From: Microvelia longipes
Lineage: Eukaryota > Arthropoda > Insecta > Hemiptera > Veliidae
Length of the DNA stretch: 64,000 bases
NCBI GenBank assembly: GCA_018340805.1
Contig: JACMZG010000008.1
Coordinates: forward strand, 73,376,496 to 73,440,495
Direction: 5' to 3'
The position numbers and the translations under genes were made by a program. Below the pieces are notes generated by a model that saw only the letters and a list, made by a program, of their open reading frames with translations, made no database searches and was not told where the DNA came from. Of this stretch, positions 11,876-22,789 are shown one piece after another (position 1 is the first letter of the stretch; every line of letters begins with the position of its first letter).

Positions 11876-13073
11876 CTTATTTCTTACTGCAGACGCCGAT
11901 GATAAAGATTTTGACTGCCGATAAGTTATGGACTATTCGATCTGTAGACTCTGTAAGTTTGAGCTTAAATCATTACCTTTAACTTCTTTTAAAAAATTCT
12001 AAAAGCTAAACAACTCGGGTATTTTAGTTAGTTTTAACAAAATCCAGGTATTTTAATTTGTTAGCAAGTTCCACAGGATGTAGTTAGAAATTATTATAGA
12101 ATTGTGATAAGGAGCACGAGGATGAACTCTATTAGGGCAGGTATCTGGATATCTTTGGTTTGGTTACGGAGACAACTTAACATCTCCCGCTATGTTTAGG
12201 TATAATTTATTCAAGTTAGTTAAAGAATTTTCTCATTTGTAAGATGTTATTGGATGGAAGGTGGAGAAGGTGCCAACACGCTACATCGGATATAATTCTA
12301 TTGCTATTGTTATTTAGGTTGTTACCTCGCATAATGTTTTAAACTTTTTAGCATTCGGTACAAAGTGAAAGTTAATTAAAAACAAGGTCGTGAGTAGAGT
12401 CGAAAAAATCGGATAAAGACTCTTGAATTAGTACTTTTTGTAAGGGTATCTTCGTTGTACAATTAACAGAATGTTTGAAATTGCGTATTCGCCTATCAGC
12501 ACACGCCACCGCTATTTGACAAAACTATTAAAGTTTACCTATGTTATTTTTTTCTTTTTATACATTTAGCGCTATTAAATAACCCCTCAATACAACGTGT
12601 TCATTACTTGACCTGAAAAATACCCTACGAAGAAAACGGACATTTCATTCCCTAACCAAATCAAGATCAGCGAAAAACTTGGGTATTTATCAAGACTGGA
12701 AACACGAAAATTGGGACTCGCCGCGATCTATTTAAAATAAAAAATCAGAGAAAAGTATTTTGTGTCCAAATTTGGGATAAATCGTGGATGCTTTACATTC
12801 ACCCATTTGATATTAAAAAAACAAGATTGCGAGGTGCTTTTATTTCCATTATGCGAGCACGACAAAACAAATTGACCCGGGACAATCCAATATAATACCA
12901 TTTTTAATTTTTCTCTCGCCTTACTTTTAAGTGTTTAATATTAGTTTTCATTACTATCATATTTGAAACATACGTGGATTATATTGAATTATTGTATGGA
13001 TATACCTCGCAACAAATCTTTGCTTAATTATCTTTATGTAAATCTCATAGACCATTTAAAGTTTGGAGCTTCA

Positions 13074-13141
13074 GGCTCTGTCGCGCCCTTGATGAGTTAG
13101 ACTAACGAAACATAGTGGGAACCATGACATTATGTCGAGCC
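13074..13141 (+). ncRNA. Hammerhead-like motif, copy 3
   Basis: The core reads CTTGATGA, with one extra T against the other copies, probably a read error. Stem II is GTTA/TAAC around GAC, then GAAA, then stem III ACATA with TATGT around a 16-nt loop. The GTC triplet ends at 13136, followed by GAGCC, which matches the upstream GGCTC. Confidence 0.45.
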
Positions 13142-13427
13142 ATCAATGATGGACGAATATCAGACATGATGAACAGTTCCCAGATGTAGATTAGCATTTG
13201 GCCTTGTTACATTTCCTAGGTGTCTCTCCACAATATATGTGTCAACTATATACATTGTTTTGCAAAACTTCGGTTAGTATCAAATTATATTTAAAGGTTT
13301 ATTTTAAAACCATCGAAAAAATTTGAATTAAAAATATTTCACCTGATTTATATTTATTAATTTGCTAAACTTTATTTAATACTTAATAATAAATACTATA
13401 AATAATACTTTTATTAAATCTACGGGA

Positions 13428-13560
13428 TACCTCGAAACTTTATTTTATTGGGCTCGCTACGCTCTCCTCCTCAATTTGGACTCGATTTATTTTAAAAATC
13501 CGGTAATTTTCTAGCGGTACCTTTTTGATTCGCTTGGCGCATGCTAATGTTAATAAACTG
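13428..13560 (-). repeat. 5S-composite 3' part (copy 3)
   Basis: Equivalent of 1495-1620. TACGGGATACCTCGAAACTT and GGGCTCGCTACGCTC are visible, with the box C-like complement degraded to AGCGGTACC. Confidence 0.55.
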
Positions 13561-14017
13561 ACCATGCTTTCCTTATAATTTAATTGGCTTAATGATCAAG
13601 AATGAACATTAATTAAATTTAAGAGAATAAATAATTAAATAATTATTGGCATAATTAAATTACTGTGTAATAATAAACTAGAAGCTTCGCCTAAATATAT
13701 TTCTTATACTAATGAATAATTATAGAGAACATAAGTTGTAAAGTTGAAGCATTAACTTTAATGGCTGTTCAAGTTTAAATTAACAACGAAGACGAAACAG
13801 CTTACAAGTACATTATCTCTCACAATTATTAAGTGTTTTAGAGGCACGAGTCTGAGTTTGTCTCAAGTGGGTTAATCATCTCAAGTGTTTCTATAACCTT
13901 AGTAAGTTAATGTCAGAGTTTAGTTTGATAAAGTTTAAATGTAACTCATGGTATTACGATTTTAGTACAGTGATTTATTTCAAATGCGCGTTCGGTGATT
14001 ACATTTTATGTTTTTTA

Positions 14018-14222
14018 CTTTTTATCGCCTTCTACCGCAAGTATATGGAAAAGTATTGTGTTAGCTTAGTAATACGAAACCGAAATTTCAAGAATAAAAT
14101 CTGTTTTAGGAACTTTGATAAGGTTCTTCATGTTTTTCATTATTCTGTCTGCCTGCGTCTATCTGTGTGAGAGTGCGCGTGTGTAAACGTGTGACTGTAT
14201 CACGCATAAATCCAGCTTAGCT
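14018..14222 (+). repeat. 5S-composite 5' module (copy 3)
   Basis: Equivalent of 2085-2285, with the same GGAAAAGTATTGTGTTAG word and GTCTGCCTGCGTCT run. Confidence 0.55.
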
Positions 14223-16249
14223 CACACTACGGTGTTGAAACTTAAATCAAAAACCATACTACACCAATCACAATTTATAAAACATGTACACAATATATGT
14301 TATTGTATATATGTAAAACGTCTATGTGGCCACAAAAAGGGCTTCAAGGCCCATATCGAGCCTGTTTCATCGCCCGCAAATGCCTCCAGATTGGGCCTGA
14401 TGAAAATGAAATATACATGGCAAAATGTCATGTAAAAATAAATACTGAAACAACATTAGTGTAGACTTTAAAATGCCATAGTAAGGTGACGGAATATATA
14501 CATGGAAAACTGCCATGTGGCAACAAATAATAATAATACGACAAATAATACAAACAACATAAAGAAAAGTTGTGAATCAGGGACCATCTCTTCGCCCTTG
14601 ACTTTTGAACCTTTCTTTTCCTATATGCCTATGTAACCTAAAGGTTAACTATCTCTAGTCTATTAAAAACACGGATCAAAAACGCCATAAAAGATTTGAT
14701 AGTGGCTGAATCATAGTTATCATAATGAACCATAATCAATAATTAAATAATGTAATTACTTATTGTCATTTATCAATATTAAGACGTAACAATCATAGAT
14801 AGAGAGAGAATGGTACTCAATATGCGAGGAAAACGTCTTTGCTCTGCTCATGAGGTATTACCATTCTCTCATTGCTCGGGCTGCTAATACACATTTGTAT
14901 GTAAAGTTCCGTTTTCCTAAATTGTTCAGTAATGAACTGTTTTGCTTTTGGCATTCGTGGGACATATTTGTCTTTTACATATTTCAGAAAGAATCTTTTA
15001 TGATCTTTGAAATCGGGAATAAAGTGAATCACTCCAACAACAAAAAGTTATCTATCGGTACTCAAACCCCAATAGACATTATTGCCATGAATTTAATAAT
15101 TAGGAAGTTTCACGACTTAAAATAAAAAGTTTAATACCTTAAGTTTTACTTGAATTAAAGTTTAATTAACTATGTTACACAAGAAAACTATGTTCCTTTT
15201 TTTAAACATTTTTATAATCTTATGGCGTGGACATAAAAAACACCTTGACAAAACTTAATTTAAATATTCAACTTCGTAAAAACCAAGTACCTTTCAATTA
15301 TTTTTACTTAAATAAACAATGAATTACAGTTTTCTTGTATATATAGGAATAAAATTCAATTTTTAATTTAAACCCAATATTTGAGATAATCCTATGTAAT
15401 TATATAAATTATTGATATAATTTCAAGGCTAAAAGATATGTTTTATTCCCCGTTGGCTTAATAATAAGTTCACATTTTTAACATTTTTTTTTTTATAAAG
15501 GGAATTACGATTCGAAATGATTTGTTTGATTTTCTGGGGAAGCAGTTTGGACTATTTGACGCCTTCTAATGGTAGAACGCATCTTTTGCATAATTGTCAA
15601 GAATTAGTCCCTCTTTGGTTATATTCCTAGGAGTTCTAAACGGTGGCCTTTTTGTTTAAGAATAGTAATTAAAGATTTTAAGACGGTAGTTGTAAATGTC
15701 ATGTGAAGCCCAAGTTTTGATTTATTGTAAGGACTTCACATAATGTTTTAGGACTTTTGATTCTTAAAAAATGTTAATATCTTTACTTTTGGATAACATA
15801 TTAATTGTATGATTGCTTAACCTTTAAATTTAAGTTATAAAATTGTATATTATCTTATGGTTTTATGATATTTATTTGGTACGTCTTAATGTACTTTTGT
15901 CAGTAAACTTTCGAAAGAGGTTGTTCTAACAACCTCAACAATGTAGAGGGGTGAGTGGGGGGGAATCGATTTCGCTAGACATTCTGATATCAAAAGAATA
16001 CATTTAATGTAACTTAACAAAGTTTATGTTAAATATTTAATATCCGTGTGTCGTATTATAAAAGTTGTTAATTTTTTTAGTGTTATGTAAGTATTTTATA
16101 TTTATGCAGAATAATTAGGCAATACAATTATATTCTTTGTAATTAGGTAGTAAGTTATGCCGTAAAGCAACAATTTCGCATATGTTTATTTATTTGCGAA
16201 TAATTGCGTCAATAATTAAGTTCTAAAGCTTAAATTTTGAAAGCGCTTT

Positions 16250-16620
16250 ACTAAAGCCAAGCTGTCATTAAAGCTCTTGGTTCATATAAAGTGAACTCTA
16301 AGCTTGTCTGTGAGTGCTTACAAAACCTTGTGAACAACAATGGTGCAGCAATAAGATAGGTGCCTGACAATAGGGGATTGAAGGCAATGAATAAGCTGGC
16401 ACTCTGCTGAAAAGTACTGAAAGTACTTCTGTGGGCCCTGAACCCATGGTACCCATACCTAAAACTAGACAAGGGTATAGTCAAAGATTGGATTTTAACC
16501 CATCACCTTCACTATTTGAGCAAATCCTTAGGCTAAGCAAACTAATGTTAAAAAGATCTAATCCTAAGCAGACTGAGGATCTCCTCATTCTAAGCAGAAA
16601 GTATCTAAGAAACAGAAAGT
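16250..16620 (+). pseudogene. LINE RNase H relic (copy 3)
   Basis: Same relic as at 4236-4649, with the TAG stop in place of the expected Trp. The run before ATTGAAGG has four G rather than five. That shifts the frame and loses the RGIEGNE reading present in copies 1 and 2, so this difference is probably a sequencing error. Confidence 0.65.
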
Positions 16621-16665
16621 GAGCAATCAACTAGTCAGTGTCTCTTTTGCTATCATCTTAATACA

Positions 16666-16666
<1 letters not shown>

Positions 16667-16754
<88 letters not shown>
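16667..16754. repeat. TA microsatellite (copy 3)
   Basis: About 88 bp of TA with one phase slip. It is the partner of 4693-4775. Confidence 0.95.
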
Positions 16755-16757
<3 letters not shown>

Positions 16758-17356
16758 TTGTTTTATTAGGCAAGTTATTAGTTAATAATTGTGAATAAAA
16801 TGAAACTTTTAAAATATAGCTTTTTATTCATGAAAGACTATTTTGTGATTTTCCATTTCTATAGAACTGGTGATAGATTTTTTACTACTTTTGTATAAAC
16901 ATGAAACCTTCCTTGTGAAGGTTAACTTTGTCATGCTGTGTATTAATTTTAGTATGGTAAATAAATTATTAACTTAAAATTAAGAAACAAATTTTATGTT
17001 TCTAGATATAAGTTAAGCGGGGTCTTAATGAACAACTATGTGGCGTTAATACCTCTTCATAAAGCCTATAAACAAGTTTCTTAAGTAACTCGAAGTCATG
17101 AAGTCAAGGTTTCCATAGAACTACTGTTACTACATCAGCGGAGGGTGACCGGCGACTCTAGATATTGCTTTAGATCTAGGTGAGGTTTACTTACATTCCT
17201 TTATGTAAAATAAATATTTTCAAGTAATTAGCACAAGAAAGAACTAACAAATAATTACTTTTACTCTTAATAAGACAGAGTTTAAATAATACATTTAACT
17301 ATTATTGTTAAAATTAGATTGAAATGCCTGCTTTATTCCATCAAGACTAAAAGAAA

Positions 17357-17675
17357 CTTAAATTACTAGGTAAAAGTAGGTTTTAATTCTATGTGTAACA
17401 AAATTTATTTTGTTTTAATTATTCAGTCATCATTGTGGCCATCTTCAGAACAATAACCAATTTTACATACAACTATCACAGACTACTTAAAAACGTTAAA
17501 AAGTACATAAAAAAGGTTCTAAATGACTAAACAAATTACATCACAGTAAAGTAATAAATTAATGAGATACAATATCTCATTGTTCTGAAGATGGCCACAA
17601 TGATGGCTGAATAATTAAAACAAAATAAATTTTGTAACACATAGAATTAAAGCCTACTTTTACCTAGTAATTTAA
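17357..17675. mobile_element. Hairpin MITE with ~97-bp arms (copy 3)
   Basis: The same element as at 5379-5700. The mirrored ends CTTAAATTACTAGG and CCTAGTAATTTAAG bound two long arms around a short spacer. Confidence 0.75.
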
Positions 17676-17787
17676 GATGGAATTCTATAAACTAAGAAGT
17701 ACAACTAACGAAAAGCTATTGAAACTAAAAGAATCCTTCTTTCAACCAAAATTATCCCTTTAAATACACAATCTACCTCAAAACTCT

Positions 17788-17942
17788 TATACTTCTCCTC
17801 AATTATACTGTAGGTATATAGGAAAAATATTGTGAATAAATCCGAAACCGGAGTTTCACATGAATTATCCATTTCAGGTGTTTTTATGACCTCCTGAGTA
17901 ATTTTCACAAAGTTGTCTGTCTGTCTGTGTGTGTGTGTGTAT
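17788..17942 (+). repeat. 5S-composite repeat, 5' module fragment
   Basis: It contains CTGTAGGTATATAGGAAAAA, TATTGTG, AATCCGAAACCGG, CATTTCAGGTGTTTTTATGA, CCTCCTGAGTAATTTT and a GTCTGTCTGTCTGTGTG run. Both the words and their order match the full copy. The middle and the 5S block are missing. Confidence 0.75.
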
Positions 17943-18504
17943 GTTTAAATAATAAAATATAATAATAATATTAAGAACTGCTGTGTTTAATAATTCGTGG
18001 TACCCTCTGAGATAATTAAGTATTCTTCCAACATGTAAATTCACTATTGTGAATATTTTGCGCTTTTAAGCTGGAAAACTCAATGTGAATGAAGTATTTC
18101 GTTAAAGTTCTGCACTCTAAATTAGAATCTTTCGTAGTCATGAGATATTCGATGTATTTCTCTATTCAAACATGTTCGAGTGTTCAAATCAAAAGAAGAA
18201 ATTCAAATCACGAGAAGAAAAACGGAAAAGTTGAGAAAAAAAAGTTAAGAATTAAATTACTTGGTTGTCTTAACCAGAATTGGTACCACAACATAATAAG
18301 TCAAAAATGCTTTAAGCTCAACCTTTTTAAGATAATGATAATTTTAAGACAAATATTGCGTTATAATTATAATAATAATAATACTTAAAACAGCCATTTG
18401 TGTGTGTGTGTGTGAGTGTGTGTTTTGAAAATATATTCTGTCTAATAATCTCTCCTTTTTTTAAAGAAAATTATAATAACTATATTAATACAAAAGGCTC
18501 ATAA

Positions 18505-18862
18505 CAGTAACGCACTAATAGAATAACTGAAGTACTGATGAAATAACTAAAATACTTATAACATAAATGAAATAGTCATAAAATATTTAATATACAAACA
18601 AAATAATTAAAATGCTGATATAATAACTAAAATACCAATAAAATGACTAATGTAAAATAATTAAGTAATTAAAATACTAACAAAAATATTTAAAATACTA
18701 ATATATGAACTAAAATACTGATGAAATAACTAAATTACCTTTAAAATAACTAAAATATCAATAAAATAATGATTGTACTCATAAAGTAATAAAAATACTA
18801 ATAAAGTATTTAAAATACTAATAAAATAATTAAAGTACTAATAAAATAATCCTTATACCTAA
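18505..18862. repeat. Degenerate ~19-21-bp minisatellite
   Basis: Around sixteen imperfect units related to AATAACTAAAATACTGATA, with frequent substitutions. It is AT-only in character and has no link to a recognised element. Confidence 0.8.
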
Positions 18863-19293
18863 TGGTAAAAGTTTTTTATAAGCATAGGATGAAGAACAAG
18901 TTACATGACCAATTTCGCGTTGTTTTTGAACTTTAGATCGACTCTTTGTGATATACCGAATTTTAGTTATATTTTTTTCGGGTGGTCCCTTTTAATTCTT
19001 ATCACAAACACGTAGCGCTAGTGTATGTATTTCATGTTTCACGTACTGAGTACAGAGCTAACAAGAAGTTTCAAATAGGCTGCGTCTTCTATACAGAACT
19101 TTGCAACACGTTTTGAATTGCTTCAACAAGTACTGTGTCTTTATAACTTCCTCAACTTTCGTATTCTGACGTGGCACTTCTTTATTTTATTCCTTAGAAC
19201 AAAATATAAATGCTAGGATATGCAGTGCGATTGACCGCATTTTTTTTTAAATTTTTGGGCTCATAAATAACAAGAAGGGGAAAATATTGGGAT
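18863..19293. other. No gene recognised
   Basis: Unique AT-rich sequence. No motif or frame could be supported. Confidence 0.4.
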
Positions 19294-19515
19294 CGGGGTA
19301 CCTCGGAACTTTTCCTCATTATATCAGATTTACTACGCTCATCCTCCCTACTTAGGACTAGCTTTATTCGTCCTCAGAATATAAAAATCAACAAATTTAT
19401 AGTGCAACACGTCTTCATTCTCGCTTCGCTCGTCCTTTGATAGTAAATTCATTAGTTTCATTCCCAGCGGTCACCTTTCTAGGCACTGACTATGCTAGAT
19501 GCTGCATAATTTTCA
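19294..19515 (-). repeat. 5S-composite, 5S block plus tail
   Basis: The minus strand reads from a degraded 5S block (ATGCAGCATCTAGC, CAGTGCCTAGAAAGGTGACC) through two GAGCGAAGCGAG/GATGAGCGTAG words to GATATAATGAGGAAAAGTTC and CGAGGTACCCCG. The block resembles animal 5S rRNA around box A to box C. Confidence 0.75.
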
Positions 19516-19602
19516 GCTTCCGAAAACTTCGCGATTCTAACTAAAGTTCATTCCAAATAAAAATTTCTACAAATCAAAAATCGCCGAAAAATGATACGAT
19601 CG

Positions 19603-20360
19603 GGGCCCGTTTCACAAAAGTACAATCCTTGTAGTTACAAAAATTGTAAAAAACAACTTGTAATGGCAAATTAATATGTGTTACTAAGGAAACACCTGTA
19701 GATTTGCAGCATTTTTCTATTTAATTAAACACGTTTTCTTATCTATTACAATTAACATAAATAATTAATATTTTTTTTATAAATAACACTCTAATAATGA
19801 CATTCGAAATAATTTACTGAATTGAATGAGACTAGTTTTAATAATATTTTGTCACGTTGTTTACAAAAACTCTTGCAGGCTACAATAAATTGTAATAATA
19901 TTCGTGAAACGCTTAATTGTGACACTTGTAGTTACAAGTTGTTTTGTACAATAGTTTGTAAGATTTGCGGGGAAGATAATCAAATTTGATTGGATTTTGA
20001 CAAAAATATGCTCGTATCCTTGGAGATTTAAAAAAAAAACTTGTACAACTTTTGTTTTTTAATAAAATTATATGAAAATCGCTCATAATTACTAGTCTAC
20101 ACTTGTACATTAGTGAAACATTTGTAAACTTGTAGCTTTTTACTTGTATAGTACGTCACACGGCTAAAATCAGTTGACAGCGTGGGAAAATATGTCAAGG
20201 AACCAATAAGATTGGCCTGATTTGAAATGGAGGGCGTGGTTTACCATCCAGGAATATCCTCATTGGCTCTCTCGCTTTATTTTCCTGCACTATCAACTGA
20301 TTTTAGCCGTGTGTCATTGTATAGTATACAAGATTTGTACACTTTCGTGAAACGAGGCCC
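19603..20360. mobile_element. MITE-like element with GGGCC...GTTTCAC ends
   Basis: The left end GGGCCCGTTTCACAAAAGTA is mirrored by the right end, whose complement reads GGGCCTCGTTTCACGAAAGT. The body is rich in ACTTGTA and TTGTAA words and has no frame with a domain. Comparison with the intact composite copy places the insertion exactly between CGATCG and TTGAG. No clean target duplication is visible, so the superfamily is not assigned. It contains the smaller element at 20154-20316. Confidence 0.75.
20154..20316. mobile_element. Nested MULE-like MITE with 10-bp target duplication
   Basis: The 163-bp element is bounded by CACACGGCTAAAATCAGTTG and its mirror CAACTGATTTTAGCCGTGTG. It is flanked by perfect TTGTATAGTA at 20144-20153 and 20317-20326. 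Duplications of 8-11 bp are typical of Mutator-like elements, which is the basis of the class suggestion. The element is more GC-rich than its host, consistent with a separate origin. Confidence 0.8.
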
Positions 20361-20572
20361 TTGAGATTTGTCACACATGTTGCCATCTTCTTTGTTCATC
20401 TCATTATCAGCATTAGTTAAATTTTATCACACAACTTGTGTACGTATTTAAAAAAAATAAAATCGGAAAATAATGCAATTTTGTTGAACTTTAGTACAAG
20501 TGTATACATTTACGTAACAAAGAAGTGCACCAACTTTCGTTTTAATACTACGAGTATATCCATGAATATTAT

Positions 20573-20640
20573 GGATCATAAAAGTTAAGCGACACTAAGC
20601 GTAGACAAAGTCCGGATGGGTGACCGCTAGTAATGAAACG
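20573..20640 (+). other. 5S-rRNA-like block (apparent Pol III box A and C)
   Basis: It reads GGATCATAAAAGTTAAGC... and CCGGATGGGTGACCGCTAG. Animal 5S rRNA has GATCACCGAAGTTAAGCAGC and TGGATGGGTGACCGCC at the corresponding places, so the internal control region is recognisable. The 5' third and 3' end of 5S are absent, so this is not a 5S gene. Confidence 0.75.
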
Positions 20641-20819
20641 GATGTATTAACTATCAAAGAACGAGCGAAACGAGTCCAAAGTCGTGTTGCAACATAAATT
20701 TTACGAATTGTATATTCTGAATACGAGCGAAGCGAGCCTAAAGTAGGGTATGAGCGTAGCGAGTACGATGTGATGAGGAAAAGTTCTGAGGTACCCCGTA
20801 GCCAACTTTTCGAGTATAT

Positions 20820-21430
20820 TTATCCTCATAAATTCGTTTAATTAAGTAATAAATAAGCTTAAATATACTCCTTTCTTTTTTTTTGCTTAACAAGTTTAAG
20901 TTCAAACGAAAACAGGAATATATTCATCTCTTCGATTATCCCGAAATAATTTTTTTAAGTTCAATTTTCTCAACAAAATATAAATACATCGTTTTTTATT
21001 TACTAATAAATCTACATGAATCATTAAACTCTCATTAAATAGATCTTTGTTTAAAATCATAATCATAAATGTAGCGTAGAATTAGATAGATAAGACATAT
21101 AGAGGATTTGTGACGGTATGCAAGGATGGAGGTGTCAAATTAAGTAAACAAGGTGTAACAGTATACGTGGGCTGTATTGTTACCATCCCGTCACTCCTTA
21201 CTTTTCATTGTCCTTTCCTGTAGTGACTATTTAGCATGTAAGACTTGCGAACTACTTACTAACCTTTTAGCGAATTTTCGAAAATAAAATGAGCTTAAGA
21301 GGTTAGGGCTATGGGGATAGGGGTGGGGATCAAGAATAAATACATATATGATTCTGAGCTATAATCAATAAATATTTAACATAGTGTTATTTAACACTAT
21401 ACTCTATATTATTTAGGTAAAGGTTTAAAT
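20820..21430. other. No gene recognised
   Basis: AT-rich unique sequence with no inverted repeat or frame that I can support. Confidence 0.4.
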
Positions 21431-21433
21431 ACA

Positions 21434-21629
21434 GTCTATCGTTTAGTATAAAAATCTTGACAGGTCAGTTTAGACACCACTAAGTCTTAAGAAACCAAAT
21501 CCCTGCAAGAAGGGAGCGGGAAAAAACTATGTAAACAAATCAGGTTATTTTACTGCAGCGACTTCTCTGATTGGTCAATCCCCAAAATACTTATAACCTT
21601 GGGGATTTTTAAACTAAACGATAGTAAGC
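21434..21629. mobile_element. Short MITE with CTATCGTTTAGT ends
   Basis: CTATCGTTTAGTATAAAAAT on the left is mirrored by ATTTTTAAACTAAACGATAG on the right, about 196 bp overall. The interior is GC-moderate, and a target duplication is not obvious. Confidence 0.65.
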
Positions 21630-22170
21630 ATAGAACGTGTCTATTTTGACCATAGAGATATTTTAGACCGGATATCAATAAGACAATAAAGGTGTCCATT
21701 GTGTCTAAATCAGTTTTATAAATTTAAAGTTAAATCAACATCCACCGGGTATATTTAATATGTTAGCACTGATTTTTGTTAACACTAACCTCAATTATTA
21801 TTTAAAAAGTGTACTCCCACACAGCGGTATCACAGAGGATCTGACACCTGTTGAACATGATGAAACCTGACAAGTAAATAGGATTAGAGGAGGAGAGGTT
21901 TAAATCACCACTACCTGATATTCGTGTGGCGAAGACCAAGCCAACGTTTTAGCTGTGTAATCAAGAAGCCCAAGGCATTAATCACATCCTATCCTTTAAC
22001 TTGCAATGTTCTGCTTGTTTTCACTCACCCCGCCCACGTCTCCTCGATAAATTCATGTTTTATATTTAAATCCAATGTTTTACCTAAAAAAATTAAACAG
22101 CACTCGAACTTCCTTACCAACCATTAAAAGAGTTGGAAATTATTCTTCCATTCTTCCTAATTATACATTA
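21630..22170. other. No gene recognised
   Basis: A frame at 21924-22127 (67 codons) has no domain and no splice context that I trust. Confidence 0.4.
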
Positions 22171-22173
22171 GGA

Positions 22174-22232
22174 ATATATATATATATATATATTATATAT
22201 ATTATATATATTATATATATATATATATATAA
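22174..22232. repeat. TA microsatellite
   Basis: TA repeats with TTA interruptions, lying just left of the hairpin element. Confidence 0.9.
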
Positions 22233-22275
22233 ATATATACAATAATGAAAACAGAAAATACTAATCGTATTTAAT

Positions 22276-22584
22276 AAAACATTAAAATTATAATAACAAC
22301 ATGCAGAGGGTGAAAATATACGTGTTGTGGATTTTAGAAAATTTTCGACATACGACTTCGTCGGTCTGGAGAGAAAGGAAGTTTCCGAGCTACTTAGAAA
22401 CTTCCGTTTTTTCCGTATTAAGTATTCTTTTCCGTACTTATTCTTTTCCGTATTAAGTTTCCAAGTAGCTCGGAAACTTCCTTTCTCTCCAGACCAACGA
22501 AGACGTATGTCGAAAATTTTCGAAAATCCACAACACCTATATTTTCACTCCCTGTAAGTTATTATTATTATTTTTAATGTTTTA
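22276..22584. mobile_element. Long hairpin (fold-back) element
   Basis: Arms of about 130 bp mirror each other: GGGTGAAAATATA, GTTGTGGATTTT, GAAAATTTTCGACATACG, GGTCTGGAGAGAAAGGAAGT, TTCCGAGCTACTTAG and their complements in reverse order. The loop (~22404-22455) holds two TTTTCCGTA(TTAAG) direct words. The AT-rich outer arm ends in ACATTAAAA / TTTTAATGT. A transcript through it would form long double-stranded RNA. Confidence 0.85.
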
Positions 22585-22623
22585 AATACATTATACATAC
22601 ATACATACACACACACATAACAC

Positions 22624-22624
<1 letters not shown>

Positions 22625-22664
<40 letters not shown>

Positions 22665-22695
22665 ATATAATATATATATATATATATATATAAAA

Positions 22696-22775
<80 letters not shown>
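22625..22775. repeat. TA microsatellite, ~150 bp
   Basis: TA repeat with AAAAAAA and phase-slip interruptions. Minus-strand frames across it (YIYIYI) are artefacts. Confidence 0.95.
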
Positions 22776-22776
<1 letters not shown>

Positions 22777-22789
22777 CTGTGTGTCTGTG

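Larger units (their letters stand above)
11869..17738 (+). repeat. Segment A, forward copy 3 (likely the genuine copy)
   Basis: Same content and order as 1-5761, but it continues without a break into unique sequence at 17738. Inside it lie a hammerhead-like motif (13074-13141), a composite 3' part (13428-13560), a composite 5' module (14018-14222), a LINE relic (16250-16620), a TA run (16667-16754) and a hairpin MITE (17357-17675). Confidence 0.85.
19555..20805 (+). repeat. 5S-composite copy split by a nested MITE
   Basis: The left part (to 19602) reads CGCCGAAAAATGATACGATC. The right part (from 20361) resumes TTGAGATTTGTCACACATG and CTCATTATCAGCATTAG. In the uninterrupted copy at 46738-47545 these two parts are contiguous (GCGATCGTATTGAGATTTAG on the minus strand). 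The 5S-like block is 20573-20640 and the tail ends near 20800 with GATGAGGAAAAGTTCTGAGG. Confidence 0.75.

Noticed and set aside
20573..20640. A genuine 5S rRNA gene
   Set aside because: Only the central region resembles 5S; the 5' third and 3' end are missing, and the block recurs with a fixed non-5S tail.
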